Source: Chloroflexota bacterium (GTDB taxonomy: Bacteria; Chloroflexota; Dehalococcoidia; Lucifugimonadales; UBA3495). From it: a DNA stretch of 45,869 nt. Of the stretch, positions 36,222 to 44,432 are shown in pieces (within the stretch, counting starts at the first letter, position 1; each line of letters starts with the position of its first letter). Below the pieces are notes generated by a model. It made no database searches. It was not told the DNA's origin and was given only the letters and a program-made list of their open reading frames with translations. Location of the stretch: positions 1 through 45,869 of the forward strand of contig VXOH01000058.1 of assembly GCA_009840135.1 (NCBI GenBank), read 5' to 3'. Both the position numbers and the translations under genes were made by a program.

Positions 36222-36422
36222 TCAGGCATCCGGCCAGTCGGGATGGAACTCCACGACCATTTCCTCGGCCCCGAAGCTCAGGGTGTGCAACTCGCGGGCG
36301 TAGGCGGCGTAAACATCGAAAATCGGCTTCAGGGTATCCAGCTCTTCCTGGGTCATGCCCAGTCCCGCCCGGTCTGCCAGCATTTTGAATTCTTCCATTG
36401 AAGCTTCGCCCGTATCAGGCAT
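36222..36422 (-). CDS. small GatC/AtzG-like amidase partner protein
   Basis: A 66-residue protein starting at ATG with GGAGG seven bases upstream. It is a helical hairpin (MEEFKMLADRAGLGMTQEEL, LKPIFDVYAAYARELHTLSF) ending in EEMVVEFHPDWPDA. Length, helices and the acidic-hydrophobic tail resemble GatC and the AtzG/DUF4089 partners that precede AtzE-like amidases. It lies 59 bases upstream of the amidase on the same strand. Family assignment is by context and pattern, not by a strict motif. Confidence 0.6.
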   Translation of the reverse strand: MPDTGEASMEEFKMLADRAGLGMTQEELDTLKPIFDVYAAYARELHTLSFGAEEMVVEFHPDWPDA

Positions 36423-36858
36423 GGTTCAACCTCCGGACATTGAATATCTTGTGGGACAGGAGTCTTGAGTCTCCCCGGGTTGGTGGGATTATACATGGCT
36501 TTCCGTTATTTGTAGCCCACTTCAACCTGAAGCGATCAATGTAGTTCGGCCCTCTCCGGAGCGGTCGCCAGTGGCGGCAACACTTAACGGCAGTCACCCG
36601 ACCAGCGACGAGCCTGATGAGGTGGCTCCGAGCATATCTGATGGCACCGTGGATCCACTGTGAATAAGCAGCTCTCTACGAATCAGGATACCCCGTTTTC
36701 GAAAACAGGACGTGATTTGTCCAGCTGTTGAATGCCGGCAACGAAGAATGGCTTGCGGCCTTTACCGCCCCACCTTAAGATATAGCGAACCATTCCGGGT
36801 TACTGAATCCGGGTACAGAATCCGGGTAACAGAAGCAGACTATTATGAGGAGGGAACC
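36423..36858. other. divergent intergenic region, amidase operon / flavin oxidoreductase
   Basis: 436 bases with no gene recognised; promoters for both directions must lie here. A duplicated GGGTTACTGAATCC / GGGTAACAGAA-type unit (GAATCCGGGTA) occurs at about 36797-36832 just before the LLM gene. No operator stands out. Confidence 0.4.
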
Positions 36859-38058
36859 ATGGCCGAACAACTGGCGCGCCCCAAGGACAAGGCGGAAATT
36901 TACTGGTTTTCCGAGCAGCCCTATGGCCACGTTACCAACCAGGACCTGGAAAAGTACGATTCCGGGCGCCTGGGCTTCCCTAATACCCACTTCGACCCCG
37001 AGAAGGCCCACGTTCTATACAACCAGTACCACGAGCAGTATGCCCTGGCCGACGAGGTGGGATTCGACGGCATCATGAGCAACGAGCACCACGCCTCATA
37101 CTGGTGCATGAAGCCCTCGGTAAACCTGGACGCGGCGGTAATCAGCAAGCTCACCAAGAACGTCAAGATAGCCATCCTGGGCAACGTCATCGCCGTCAAC
37201 GACCCCATCCGCATGGCTGAAGAGATTGCCATGCTGGACTGCTATTCCGGCGGCCGCATAATCTCCGGCTTCGTGCGCGGCACGGCGGTGGAAACCCTGC
37301 AGGCGGGCATCGCCCCGCCGGAAAACCGGTCGCGTTTCGAAGAGGCCCATGACCTGATAATCAAGTGCTGGACTACTCCGGGTCCCTTCCGCTACGAGGG
37401 GCAGCACTACAATTACCGGGTGGTTAATCCCTGGGTATTGCCGGTACAGAAGCCCCACCCGGACATCTGGTTCCCCGGCACGGGCAGCCCCGAAAGCGTG
37501 GTGTGGGCCGCGAAGCATCGCCATCCCTACATGAACCTGGGCGCCCTGGTGGACACCACCGAGTGGCTGCGGCAGGTCTATATTGATACCGCAAAGGAGG
37601 AGGGCTACCAGGCCGGGCCGGAACATTTCGGGTATCTGCTGCGGTGCCTGGTGGCCGATACCGACGAAAAGGCCATCGAAATCGGCCGCGAGTTCATGTG
37701 GACCATCGAGCACCGGCAGCGCGGGCCCATGGAGCACAACGACCCGCCGGGCTACCAGTCCCGGGCGGCGGTGGAAGTGAAAGCCCAGCGGCCCACGGGC
37801 AACGTGGCCGGCGCCGGCGGCCTGGGGGTGGGCCTCAGTTACCAGCAGCTGCAGGACGTGAACAATATCATCGTCGGAAGCCCGGAGACGGTAACCCGCA
37901 AGCTGACCGAGGTGATAGAACGGCTGAGTCCGGGCTACCTGCACATCTACGGCAACGAGGGCCACATGAACCACAAGGACGTAATGCGCTCCGTCGAACT
38001 CCTGGGCAAAGAAGTGATTCCCGCCCTCCACGAGGTCAAGCTGCAACCTTACGAATAG
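36859..38058 (+). CDS. LLM class flavin-dependent oxidoreductase 2
   Basis: A 399-residue luciferase-like enzyme. ATG 36859 follows AGGAGGG; the frame is open upstream but non-coding in appearance. Motifs: EIYWFSEQPYGH, GFDGIMSNEHHASYWCMKPS, KIAILGNVIAVNDPIRMAEE, DCYSGGRIISGFVRGTAVE, WFPGTGSPESVVWAAKHRH and the C-terminal NNIIVGSPETVTRKLTEVIE. It resembles alkanesulfonate- or limonene-monooxygenase-like enzymes in layout. The substrate is unknown. A composite MITE-like element follows. Confidence 0.87.
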   Translation: MAEQLARPKDKAEIYWFSEQPYGHVTNQDLEKYDSGRLGFPNTHFDPEKAHVLYNQYHEQYALADEVGFDGIMSNEHHASYWCMKPSVNLDAAVISKLTKNVKIAILGNVIAVNDPIRMAEEIAMLDCYSGGRIISGFVRGTAVETLQAGIAPPENRSRFEEAHDLIIKCWTTPGPFRYEGQHYNYRVVNPWVLPVQKPHPDIWFPGTGSPESVVWAAKHRHPYMNLGALVDTTEWLRQVYIDTAKEEGYQAGPEHFGYLLRCLVADTDEKAIEIGREFMWTIEHRQRGPMEHNDPPGYQSRAAVEVKAQRPTGNVAGAGGLGVGLSYQQLQDVNNIIVGSPETVTRKLTEVIERLSPGYLHIYGNEGHMNHKDVMRSVELLGKEVIPALHEVKLQPYE

Positions 38059-38082
38059 CCAGTCCGTGGAGAGGAAAATTCG

Positions 38083-38340
38083 TTCCCCCTTGATGGCTGA
38101 GAAAGGTATGTAGCCGGCAATTCCAGAAAGGAAGCACCGGTTGAAATGTCATCCTGAGCCCTTCGGCATAGCTCAGGATAAACTCCGCGAAGGATCTTGA
38201 ATCGCCAGTGGCAAGGAGACTGCCCTATAGAAAGTTGTCCTAAGGGTACCCTTTTAGATTCTTCACTTCGTTCAGAATGACAACCCGATGGCGCACTCCA
38301 GTGCCAAATACGTACCCCTGTCAGCCCCTCGATGGGGGAA
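38083..38340. mobile_element. composite MITE-like element with nested inverted repeats
   Basis: The outer arms 38083-38112 (TTCCCCCTTGATGGCTGA, GGTATGTA) and 38309-38340 (TACGTACCCCTGTCAGCCCC, GATGGGGGAA) are inverted copies with mismatches. The inner arms are 38147-38200 (TGTCATCCTGAGC, AAGGATCTTGAA) and 38252-38282 (TTTTAGATTCTTC, AGAATGACA). Same architecture as 13927-14188. No coding content. Confidence 0.68.
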
Positions 38341-38415
38341 GGCGGGGATGGGGACGCCTATTCTATGAGCTTAGGCGCTGGCCCGCTGGAAAACTGGCGC
38401 ACGGAGGGAATACCC

Positions 38416-39501
38416 ATGAAGCTTGGCCTGTTTATGATGCCGTCTCACCCCCCGGAGCGGAACATTTTCGATTCCCACCAGTGGGACCTGGACTACCTGG
38501 AACTGGCCGACCGGCTGGGCTACGACGAAGCCTGGATCGGGGAGCACTTCACCGCCCCCTGGGAGCCCATTCCGGCGCCGGACCTGATGATTGCCCAGGC
38601 GCTGCAGCGGACCAGCAGGATAAAGCTGGGCTCCGGGGTGCATCTTCTTCCCTACCACCATCCGGCTGAACTGGCCCACCGGGTTGCCTACCTGGACCAC
38701 ATGGCCCAGGGGCGGTTCATGTTCGGCATCGGTTCCAGCGGCCTGCCCAGCGACTGGGCACTTTTCGACGTGGACGGCAACAACGGCCAGCACCGGGAAA
38801 TGACGCGGGAGTCCCTGGACATCATCCTGAAAATCTGGCAGGCGAGAGAACCCATTGAATACAAGGGCAAATTCTGGAATGCCAACGTGCCCGATGAAAT
38901 GTACGGCGTTCTGCGGCCCTTCCTTTATCCCTACCAGCAACCCCACCCGCCCATTGCGGTAGCGTCGGCCAGCTACCGGTCGCCAACCCTGGTCATCGCC
39001 GGGGAGAGGGGATTCATTCCCATGAGCCTGGCCTTCAACACCGACTACTGCCTCAGCCATTGGGAGGCCATCCAGGAAGGCGCGCAGCGGGCCGGCCGGA
39101 CTCCCTCCAGGAAGGAGTGGAGGCTGGTGCGAGACGTGTACGTGGCGGACACCGACGAGGAGGCCCGTGCGGCGGCGGTGGGCGGCATGACGGCCCGGGT
39201 ATGGCGGGAATACCTGCTTAATATCTTCAGGGAGTTCGACCTAATCCATGTCTTCAAGGACAACCCCGAGGTGCCCGACGAGGACGTGACGCCGGAGTAC
39301 ATGGCAGACCACATGTGGCTGGTGGGCTCACCGGATACGGTGGCCGCCAAAATCCGCAAGCTCTACGAGGATGTCGGGGGCTTTGGAGGATTGCTGGTAC
39401 TGGTGTACGACCACTGGCAGAACCAGGAGGGTTGGGACAAGTCCACGCGGTTGCTGGCGGAAGAGGTGATGCCCAGGGTAGCAGACCTGGCGGCCGAGTG
39501 A
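38416..39501 (+). CDS. LLM class flavin-dependent oxidoreductase 3
   Basis: A 361-residue luciferase-like enzyme from ATG 38416, behind GGAGGG. Motifs: MKLGLFMMPSHPPERNI, GYDEAWIGEHFTAPWEPIPA, RIKLGSGVHLLPYHHPAELA, MAQGRFMFGIGSSGLPSDW, YPYQQPHPPIAVASAS and DHMWLVGSPDTVAAKIRKL. It fits limonene-1,2-monooxygenase-like members of the family. The preceding MITE-like element ends about 75 bases upstream, so it may influence the promoter. Confidence 0.88.
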   Translation: MKLGLFMMPSHPPERNIFDSHQWDLDYLELADRLGYDEAWIGEHFTAPWEPIPAPDLMIAQALQRTSRIKLGSGVHLLPYHHPAELAHRVAYLDHMAQGRFMFGIGSSGLPSDWALFDVDGNNGQHREMTRESLDIILKIWQAREPIEYKGKFWNANVPDEMYGVLRPFLYPYQQPHPPIAVASASYRSPTLVIAGERGFIPMSLAFNTDYCLSHWEAIQEGAQRAGRTPSRKEWRLVRDVYVADTDEEARAAAVGGMTARVWREYLLNIFREFDLIHVFKDNPEVPDEDVTPEYMADHMWLVGSPDTVAAKIRKLYEDVGGFGGLLVLVYDHWQNQEGWDKSTRLLAEEVMPRVADLAAE

Positions 39502-39836
39502 GCCATTCCTCCGTTCACCACGGACTAAACAGGGGATGACCCTGAGCCCGGGGTCTGGTTCGGCAGCCACGCCATGAACGGTATGCAGGCACGGATGTTC
39601 GCTTGGATTGTCACAGAAGTGCGCAGTTGCCGGCAAGAGGATTGAAAAGTCGCAGCATACCGTCCTATCCGCTCATCCTGAGCTTGTCGAAGGATGCCCC
39701 CCAATGTGGGATGGTTCGACAAGCTCACCATGAGCGGTCCAATAAATACTTTGCAATTGGCCTGCAATGGCCCGTAGGGGCGGTTCGCGAACCGCCCCTA
39801 CAGTGACAAGATTCCGCTCAGATTAAGGAGAGAAAT
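39502..39836. other. intergenic region with long imperfect hairpin and palindrome
   Basis: 39669-39691 and 39715-39737 are 23-base inverted arms with two mismatches (CCGCTCAT, GAGCTTGTCGAA) around 23 bases. The palindrome at 39774-39801 follows. No gene. AAGGAG at the right edge serves the SDR gene. Confidence 0.65.
39774..39801. repeat. 28-bp perfect palindrome, copy 3
   Basis: Arms GTAGGGGCGGTTCG and CGAACCGCCCCTAC. The variable pair is G/C. It ends 35 bases before the SDR start codon, so it would lie in the 5' leader or promoter of that gene. Confidence 0.88.
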
Positions 39837-40628
39837 ATGGCCCGGCTGGAAGGAAAAGTAGCGGTTATAACCGGCGCCACGGGAGGCATTGGACGGGCCG
39901 CTGCGGCCCTGTTCGCGGAGGAAGGGGCCCGCGTAGCCCTGGTTGACCTGGACGAGGGCGCGCTGCGGGAGCTTGCCGTATCCCTCGGAGAGGACAAGGC
40001 CAGCTACACCGTGGCCGACGTTACCCAGCCGGACCAGAGCCAGGCCTACATTGACGCCGCCGTAAATCGTTGGGGCGGCATTGACGTACTCCTGGCCAAC
40101 GCGGGCATTGAAGGCACCCTGGCCACCATACCCGATTACCCCATAGACGTTTTCGACCGGGTCATCGCCGTAAACGTCCGGGGTGTTTGGCTGGGTATCA
40201 AGTATGCCGTGCCAGCCATGCGGGAAAGGGGAGGTGGCAGCATTGTTATCACCTCCTCCACCGCCGGCATCAGCGGGGCCGCCGAAATGTCGGCCTACAA
40301 CACCAGCAAGCACGCGGTAATCGGAATGATGCGGGTGGCGGCCCTGGAGTGCGCCCCTCACGGCATACGGGTCAACACGGTTAATCCTGCGCCCATCGAG
40401 ACCCGCATGATGCGCTCCATCGAGGAACAGCGTACCGCCGCCATGGACGACGCCAACGTAAACGTGGAAACGATGAAACAGTCCTACGCCCAGCGCATTC
40501 CCCTGCAGAGGTACGGCAATCCTGAAGAGGTGGCCCGGATGATGCTGTTCCTGGGCAGCGACGACAGCAGCTTCTGCACGGGCGGCGTTTACATGGTGGA
40601 CGGCGGCCGTTCCGCCGGCGGCCGCTGA
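39837..40628 (+). CDS. SDR family oxidoreductase
   Basis: A 263-residue classical short-chain dehydrogenase. NAD(P) loop TGATGGIGRAAA, acidic Asp at the end of strand 2 (VALVDLDEG, favouring NAD), NAGI, the catalytic Ser in ITSSTAGISG and Tyr-Lys in YNTSKHA, and C-terminal FCTGGVYMVDGG. ATG follows AAGGAG by 7 bases. The substrate is an unknown alcohol or ketone. The next gene starts 12 bases after the stop, so the two form an operon. Confidence 0.92.
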   Translation: MARLEGKVAVITGATGGIGRAAAALFAEEGARVALVDLDEGALRELAVSLGEDKASYTVADVTQPDQSQAYIDAAVNRWGGIDVLLANAGIEGTLATIPDYPIDVFDRVIAVNVRGVWLGIKYAVPAMRERGGGSIVITSSTAGISGAAEMSAYNTSKHAVIGMMRVAALECAPHGIRVNTVNPAPIETRMMRSIEEQRTAAMDDANVNVETMKQSYAQRIPLQRYGNPEEVARMMLFLGSDDSSFCTGGVYMVDGGRSAGGR

Positions 40629-40640
40629 CGGGCCCCTTCC

Positions 40641-41528
40641 TTGCGAATTCTGATAATCGGGGCCAGCGGATTCATCGGACGCTACCTGTCCCGGCGGCTC
40701 GGCGCGATGCCGGGCCATGAGGTTTTCTGCACCTTCCGTTCCCGACCGCCAGGGGACGACAGGAATCACTGGTACCAGGTGGAGCTAACTGATCCGGTCA
40801 GGGTCGAGAAACTATTCGGCGCCATTCACCCGGAGATGGTGGTCCACCTGGCGGCCCTGGCCGACGTGGGAACGGCGGAAAGAGAACCCGAGCGAGCCCG
40901 GGCGGTAAACGTCGCCGCCACCGCAGAGATTGTCCGGCAATGCGACTGGTACGGGGCGCGCCTTCTTTTCGTTTCCACCGAGTATGTTTTCGACGGTAGG
41001 CGTGGCTTGTACCGGGAAGACGATCCACCTCATCCAACCACCCAGTACGGGCGCACCAAGCTGGCCGCCGAGCTGGAAGTAGCCAGGCTGGGCTCCCGGG
41101 CCAGCGTTCTGCGTACCAGCATCGTTTACGGCTGGCCGGAGCCTGGCAGTCGGAACTTCGTCCCCTGGCTGATTGACCGGTTACAGGGCGGCGAAACCTA
41201 CGCCGGTGCCGCCCAGGTAATGCGCTCCCCTATTTACGTTGAGCAACTGGTGGAGGGCATCGTCGGGCTGGTCATGCGAGACCATTCCGGAGTCAACCAC
41301 GTGGCAGGCGGGGACTGGGTGAGCATGTACGAATTCGCCCGGGCGATAGCCGCCGCCTTTGGGCTGGACCAGAATCTTGTCGTACCGAAGGATGACCAAA
41401 CCGCTAACCCCGACCGGCTGGGCCTGGACAGCACGCGAACCCTCAAGAAGGTGGGACTGGAACGCTTAGAGCTGGCGGACGGGCTGGCGGCAATGCGGGA
41501 AAGCCCAAACAACCCCTTTGCCGGTTGA
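40641..41528 (+). CDS. NAD-dependent epimerase/reductase, RmlD (dTDP-4-dehydrorhamnose reductase)-like
   Basis: A 295-residue extended SDR starting at TTG (MRILIIGASGFIGRYLSRRL). Seen: HLAALADVGTAEREPERARAVNV, LLFVSTEYVFDGRRGLYREDD, catalytic YGRTKLAAE, then SPIYVEQLVEGIVGLV and VNHVAGGDWVSMYEFA. The layout is that of RmlD/SDR sugar-nucleotide-binding proteins, also seen in MAT2B-like proteins. No other rhamnose genes are near, so a rhamnose-specific role is doubtful. Confidence 0.85.
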   Translation: MRILIIGASGFIGRYLSRRLGAMPGHEVFCTFRSRPPGDDRNHWYQVELTDPVRVEKLFGAIHPEMVVHLAALADVGTAEREPERARAVNVAATAEIVRQCDWYGARLLFVSTEYVFDGRRGLYREDDPPHPTTQYGRTKLAAELEVARLGSRASVLRTSIVYGWPEPGSRNFVPWLIDRLQGGETYAGAAQVMRSPIYVEQLVEGIVGLVMRDHSGVNHVAGGDWVSMYEFARAIAAAFGLDQNLVVPKDDQTANPDRLGLDSTRTLKKVGLERLELADGLAAMRESPNNPFAG

Positions 41529-41717
41529 GCGCCAGCGCCGATCGTTGAGCCGGGGCTGTTTTGCGTGGGTGGGTATGTGAGTCAATATGGCTAATTGTGC
41601 GACGATCCTGATTTATAGCACACAGCTGATGTCTCGGCAGATAAGGCTTTCTGGACAAAGCGAACTTTCAAGAATTTGCCGCTCAAGAGCAGTAACAGCT
41701 CCTATAGGAGAGACATC

Positions 41718-41915
41718 TTGGTCTTAGTGTTCATCCTGCTAACCATCCTCATCGCGACGTCGGCATACCCGATGACGGTTTTGGGCATCAGGGAGGCCAG
41801 TTCAGGGCCCGGCTTATTCACTAAGGTCGGCGGTTATGCTATTGTCCTGCTGGGTTTTGTGCCCATCTCACTGTGGCTCTACTACCTGTACTGGTCCTTT
41901 TTCGTATCTACCTGA
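41718..41915 (+). CDS. small two-helix membrane protein
   Basis: 65 residues from TTG 41718, chosen because AGGAG lies seven bases upstream; an in-frame TTG at 41676 gives 79 residues. Helix 1 is VLVFILLTILIATSAYPMTVL, helix 2 YAIVLLGFVPISLWLYYLYW, with a short loop (GIREASSGPGLFTKVGG). No family recognised. It stands alone between the RmlD-like gene and a convergent gene. Confidence 0.6.
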   Translation: MVLVFILLTILIATSAYPMTVLGIREASSGPGLFTKVGGYAIVLLGFVPISLWLYYLYWSFFVST

Positions 41916-41989
41916 ACGCCGCTAAGGGCTACATGCGACGTAGTAGTCCTGGGAGAGGCCCAGTTCCCTAGCGTTGGGCACCCTTCCGT

Positions 41990-42026
41990 CCTCGTGGAGA
42001 GGGGACTTATTCAGACCTTCTCTTAA
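41990..42026. repeat. partial REP-like repeat
   Basis: GGAGAGGGGACTTATTCAGA and CCTTCTCTTA match the right end of the 14195-14282 copy. It abuts the stop of the 42027 gene. Confidence 0.55.
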
Positions 42027-42920
42027 CTACGGCAGGTACTTGTCCTCCATTTCCCGGATGCGCTGGGCTCCCAGGATGTTGCCGTTGCTGGCGACGCCCC
42101 ATTTGCTTTGAGCGGTCGTTGCCAGGAATTCATCCATGGCCTCGGTGCCGCGTTCCTGGAAGTCGTTCAGAAAATCCCAGGAAGCCTGGAGTCCGGCCAT
42201 GGTGGTCAGGGCGGGATACCAGGCCGCCGCCGCGCCGGCATCCTGCAATTCCTGCAACGTCGGGTGGGTCTGGCTGCCGTGGGTGAACAGGGGCAGCACC
42301 GGCCCCGGAATACGCCGGATGGCTTCCAGGTTGTCATCCCAGGACTGGATGGCGGGGCATACGACGTCCACGTTGGTCTGGCTCTTGTAGGCCAGGCACC
42401 GCTCCATAACCTGCTCAAAGGTGGCGCCGGGAACCCCGCCGTAGTCGCACCGGGCCACGATTACAAAGTCCGGGTCAAACTCCATCTTGGCGTCCATGGC
42501 GGCTCTCAGCTTCCCCACCATTTCCTCGATGGAAACGCAGCGGCGGCGCGGGCCCGACTTGGGTGGGTAGGTCTGGTCCTCCAGGTGGGCCCCGGCGATG
42601 CCGGCCCGGATGTACTCCTTTATGGTGTCGTAAACCTGGATGGCGTCACCGTACCCGGTGTCCATATCGCAGAAAACGGGAATATCAACCGTGTTCACGA
42701 TACGGCGGGCGTTGTCCACCATGTCTCTCATGTTGGTGCCGCCCTCGGTGAGCCCCATCAGTTGGGCCGAGGTATTGCCGCCGGACATGTAGAAAGCCTC
42801 GTATCCGGCTACCTCCGCCATCTTTGCTCCCATGGCGTTCATGCCGCCGGCAAGCACGAATATTTCGGGCCGCTCGAACAACTCCTTCAGCCTGGTGGTC
42901 ATTCGTTTCCTGTCTGGCAT
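42027..42920 (-). CDS. isocitrate lyase / PEP mutase family protein
   Basis: A 297-residue TIM-barrel enzyme of the superfamily that includes methylisocitrate lyase, PEP phosphonomutase and oxaloacetate decarboxylase. ATG follows GAGGAGG. Visible: VLAGGMNAMGAKMAEVAGYEAFYMSGG, metal-binding FCDMDTGYGD, AGIAGAHLEDQ, and FVIVARCDYGG. The catalytic loop reads SGPRRRCVS where lyases have KKCGH or KRCGH, so the classical lyase acid is altered (Cys kept, Gly-His lost). C-C or C-P bond chemistry on a 2-oxo or malate-like acid is likely; the exact reaction is open. Confidence 0.85.
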   Translation of the reverse strand: MPDRKRMTTRLKELFERPEIFVLAGGMNAMGAKMAEVAGYEAFYMSGGNTSAQLMGLTEGGTNMRDMVDNARRIVNTVDIPVFCDMDTGYGDAIQVYDTIKEYIRAGIAGAHLEDQTYPPKSGPRRRCVSIEEMVGKLRAAMDAKMEFDPDFVIVARCDYGGVPGATFEQVMERCLAYKSQTNVDVVCPAIQSWDDNLEAIRRIPGPVLPLFTHGSQTHPTLQELQDAGAAAAWYPALTTMAGLQASWDFLNDFQERGTEAMDEFLATTAQSKWGVASNGNILGAQRIREMEDKYLP

Positions 42921-43386
42921 TTTTCTGCCTCCTCATCGTTAGGTAGTGGATAGCATTAACTCAACCTGCGCCAAGGCAAACGGCAAAACTTTGAAACTTC
43001 GAAGCGCCGCTTGCAGTTTCGTTTCTCCGTCCGCCGGAAGTGGTCTATAGTATATCGTCAAGCAGAAAAGGCCGGGGCACAGGGCAACCGCGCCTCAAGT
43101 CTATGTCATCCTGAGCGCCCAAGACTGTCATCCTGAGTAAAGCGAAGGATCTAAACTTCACCCACAAACAGGCTTTGGGACCCGTAACCGGTCTGAGAGG
43201 ATAGTTTTCGGGTCCTTCGGCAAGCTCAGGACGACATGACTTTCGCGTTGCGGGTGCAGCACAATTAAGGCACGATCGCCGCAAGGTCTCACGTTGCCCC
43301 ACTCCCCTGGATGGACCAGTGTGCTAGAATCTGCCGGCCCGGTTATTCCTTATGCGACCCCTAGTCCATGTGTCGGGAGTCCCTCG
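42921..43386. other. intergenic region with MITE-like arms
   Basis: Contains left arms TGTCATCCTGAGC (twice, at 43104 and 43125, then AAGCGAAGGATCTAAA) and an inverted right arm at 43205-43240 (GGTCCTTCGGCAAGCTCAGG). This is a degraded member of the MITE-like family with a duplicated left end. No gene seen. The frame upstream of 43387 is open but non-coding in appearance. Confidence 0.6.
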
Positions 43387-43809
43387 ATGCGAGTAATTGT
43401 GCTGGTTAAGGCTACCGTTGACAGCGAGGCCGGCGTCATGCCTACCGCCGAGCTGTTTGAGGCCATGGGAAATTACAACGAAGAACTGGTAAATGCCGGC
43501 ATTATGCAGGCCGGCGAGGGATTGAAGCCCTCCTCTGCGGGCAAGCGCATATTATTTGACGGCGATGCGCGCACTGTTACTGACGGTCCCTTTTCCGCCG
43601 TCAATGAGCTGGTAGCCGGGTTCTGGCTCTGGGAAGTTAGGGACATGGACGAAGCGCTGGAATGGGTGAAGCGCTGTCCCAATCCCATGCTTGGCCCCAG
43701 CGAAATCGAGATTCGTCCGCTGTATGAACTTGAGGATTTTGCGGAGGACGCATTACCGGAGCATCTGGAGCGAGAAGAAAGGCTCCGGAGAGAAATCGAG
43801 GATAGATAG
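43387..43809 (+). CDS. YciI (YCII/DGPF) family protein
   Basis: 140 residues. The start ATG 43387 gives MRVIVLVKATVDSEAGVMP; the frame is open upstream to 43294 but that part lacks sense. GGGAG is seven bases before the ATG. Family marks: MGNYNEELVNAGIMQAGEGLKPSS, VTDGPFSAVNELVAGFWLWEV (DGPF motif), EALEWVKRCPNP, and GPSEIEIRPLYEL. This ferredoxin-like fold is found in uncharacterised proteins and sigma-factor partners; the role is unknown. A Glu/Arg-rich tail ends the protein. Confidence 0.88.
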   Translation: MRVIVLVKATVDSEAGVMPTAELFEAMGNYNEELVNAGIMQAGEGLKPSSAGKRILFDGDARTVTDGPFSAVNELVAGFWLWEVRDMDEALEWVKRCPNPMLGPSEIEIRPLYELEDFAEDALPEHLEREERLRREIEDR

Positions 43810-43871
43810 GGCGCAGTCCTTTCCCTCAACTTCATTCCAGGTTACGGCTAACTCTAATTGGGAGCAATGCC

Positions 43872-44432
43872 ATGATTACCGCTGAACCCCTTCCCCGAGG
43901 AGAAATCATCCAGCAGCTGGACGGCACCTACGAGCTGTTTCCCGTGCCTGCCGAAGAAGATACCCTGCGCAGCATCCTGGAGGAGTGCCTGGCAGAGTGG
44001 GAGCATGTCCGCATCGGCATGCTGGTTCCGGGCGCGGTGTGGGAAATCAAACCGCCGCGCCAGCCTCGCACCGGTTTCCTGGACGGCTACCTGACCGTGG
44101 ACTTTGAGGATTGGCATCTGCACCTCTGCATTGGAGAACAGAAGGCGGCTGACCCGGAAACGGCGCGGTTACGGCGCGCCGCCCGGGCCGAACTGTATCG
44201 CCGCCTGAATCCCGACCACCAGCCGACATCCTGGGGCTTCCGCCTATTCAATGGTGGGGGTCAGCAGCAGATTACAGTGCTGCTCCCCAACCCCCATCTG
44301 GACGAGCGCCAGAACTACATGGAGAGCCCCGATTGGGAGCGTCTCTACCTGTGGGACCGCCTGCGGGAAAAATACCTGGCCACGGGCAGCGACCCCGTGG
44401 ACCGCTCAGCCCCCAGGTTTTTTCATGGCTGA
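43872..44432 (+). CDS. conserved protein of unknown function, partner of FhuF-like gene
   Basis: A 186-residue soluble protein I cannot place. It contains GFLDGYLTVDFEDWHLHLCIG, RLRRAARAELYRRLNPDHQPTSWGFRLFNGG and QQQITVLLPNPHLDE, with several conserved-looking His and Trp. There is no signal peptide. Its last eight bases overlap the start of the next gene, indicating translational coupling, so it probably works with the FhuF-like protein, perhaps in iron or heme metabolism. That link rests on the overlap only. Confidence 0.75.
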   Translation: MITAEPLPRGEIIQQLDGTYELFPVPAEEDTLRSILEECLAEWEHVRIGMLVPGAVWEIKPPRQPRTGFLDGYLTVDFEDWHLHLCIGEQKAADPETARLRRAARAELYRRLNPDHQPTSWGFRLFNGGGQQQITVLLPNPHLDERQNYMESPDWERLYLWDRLREKYLATGSDPVDRSAPRFFHG

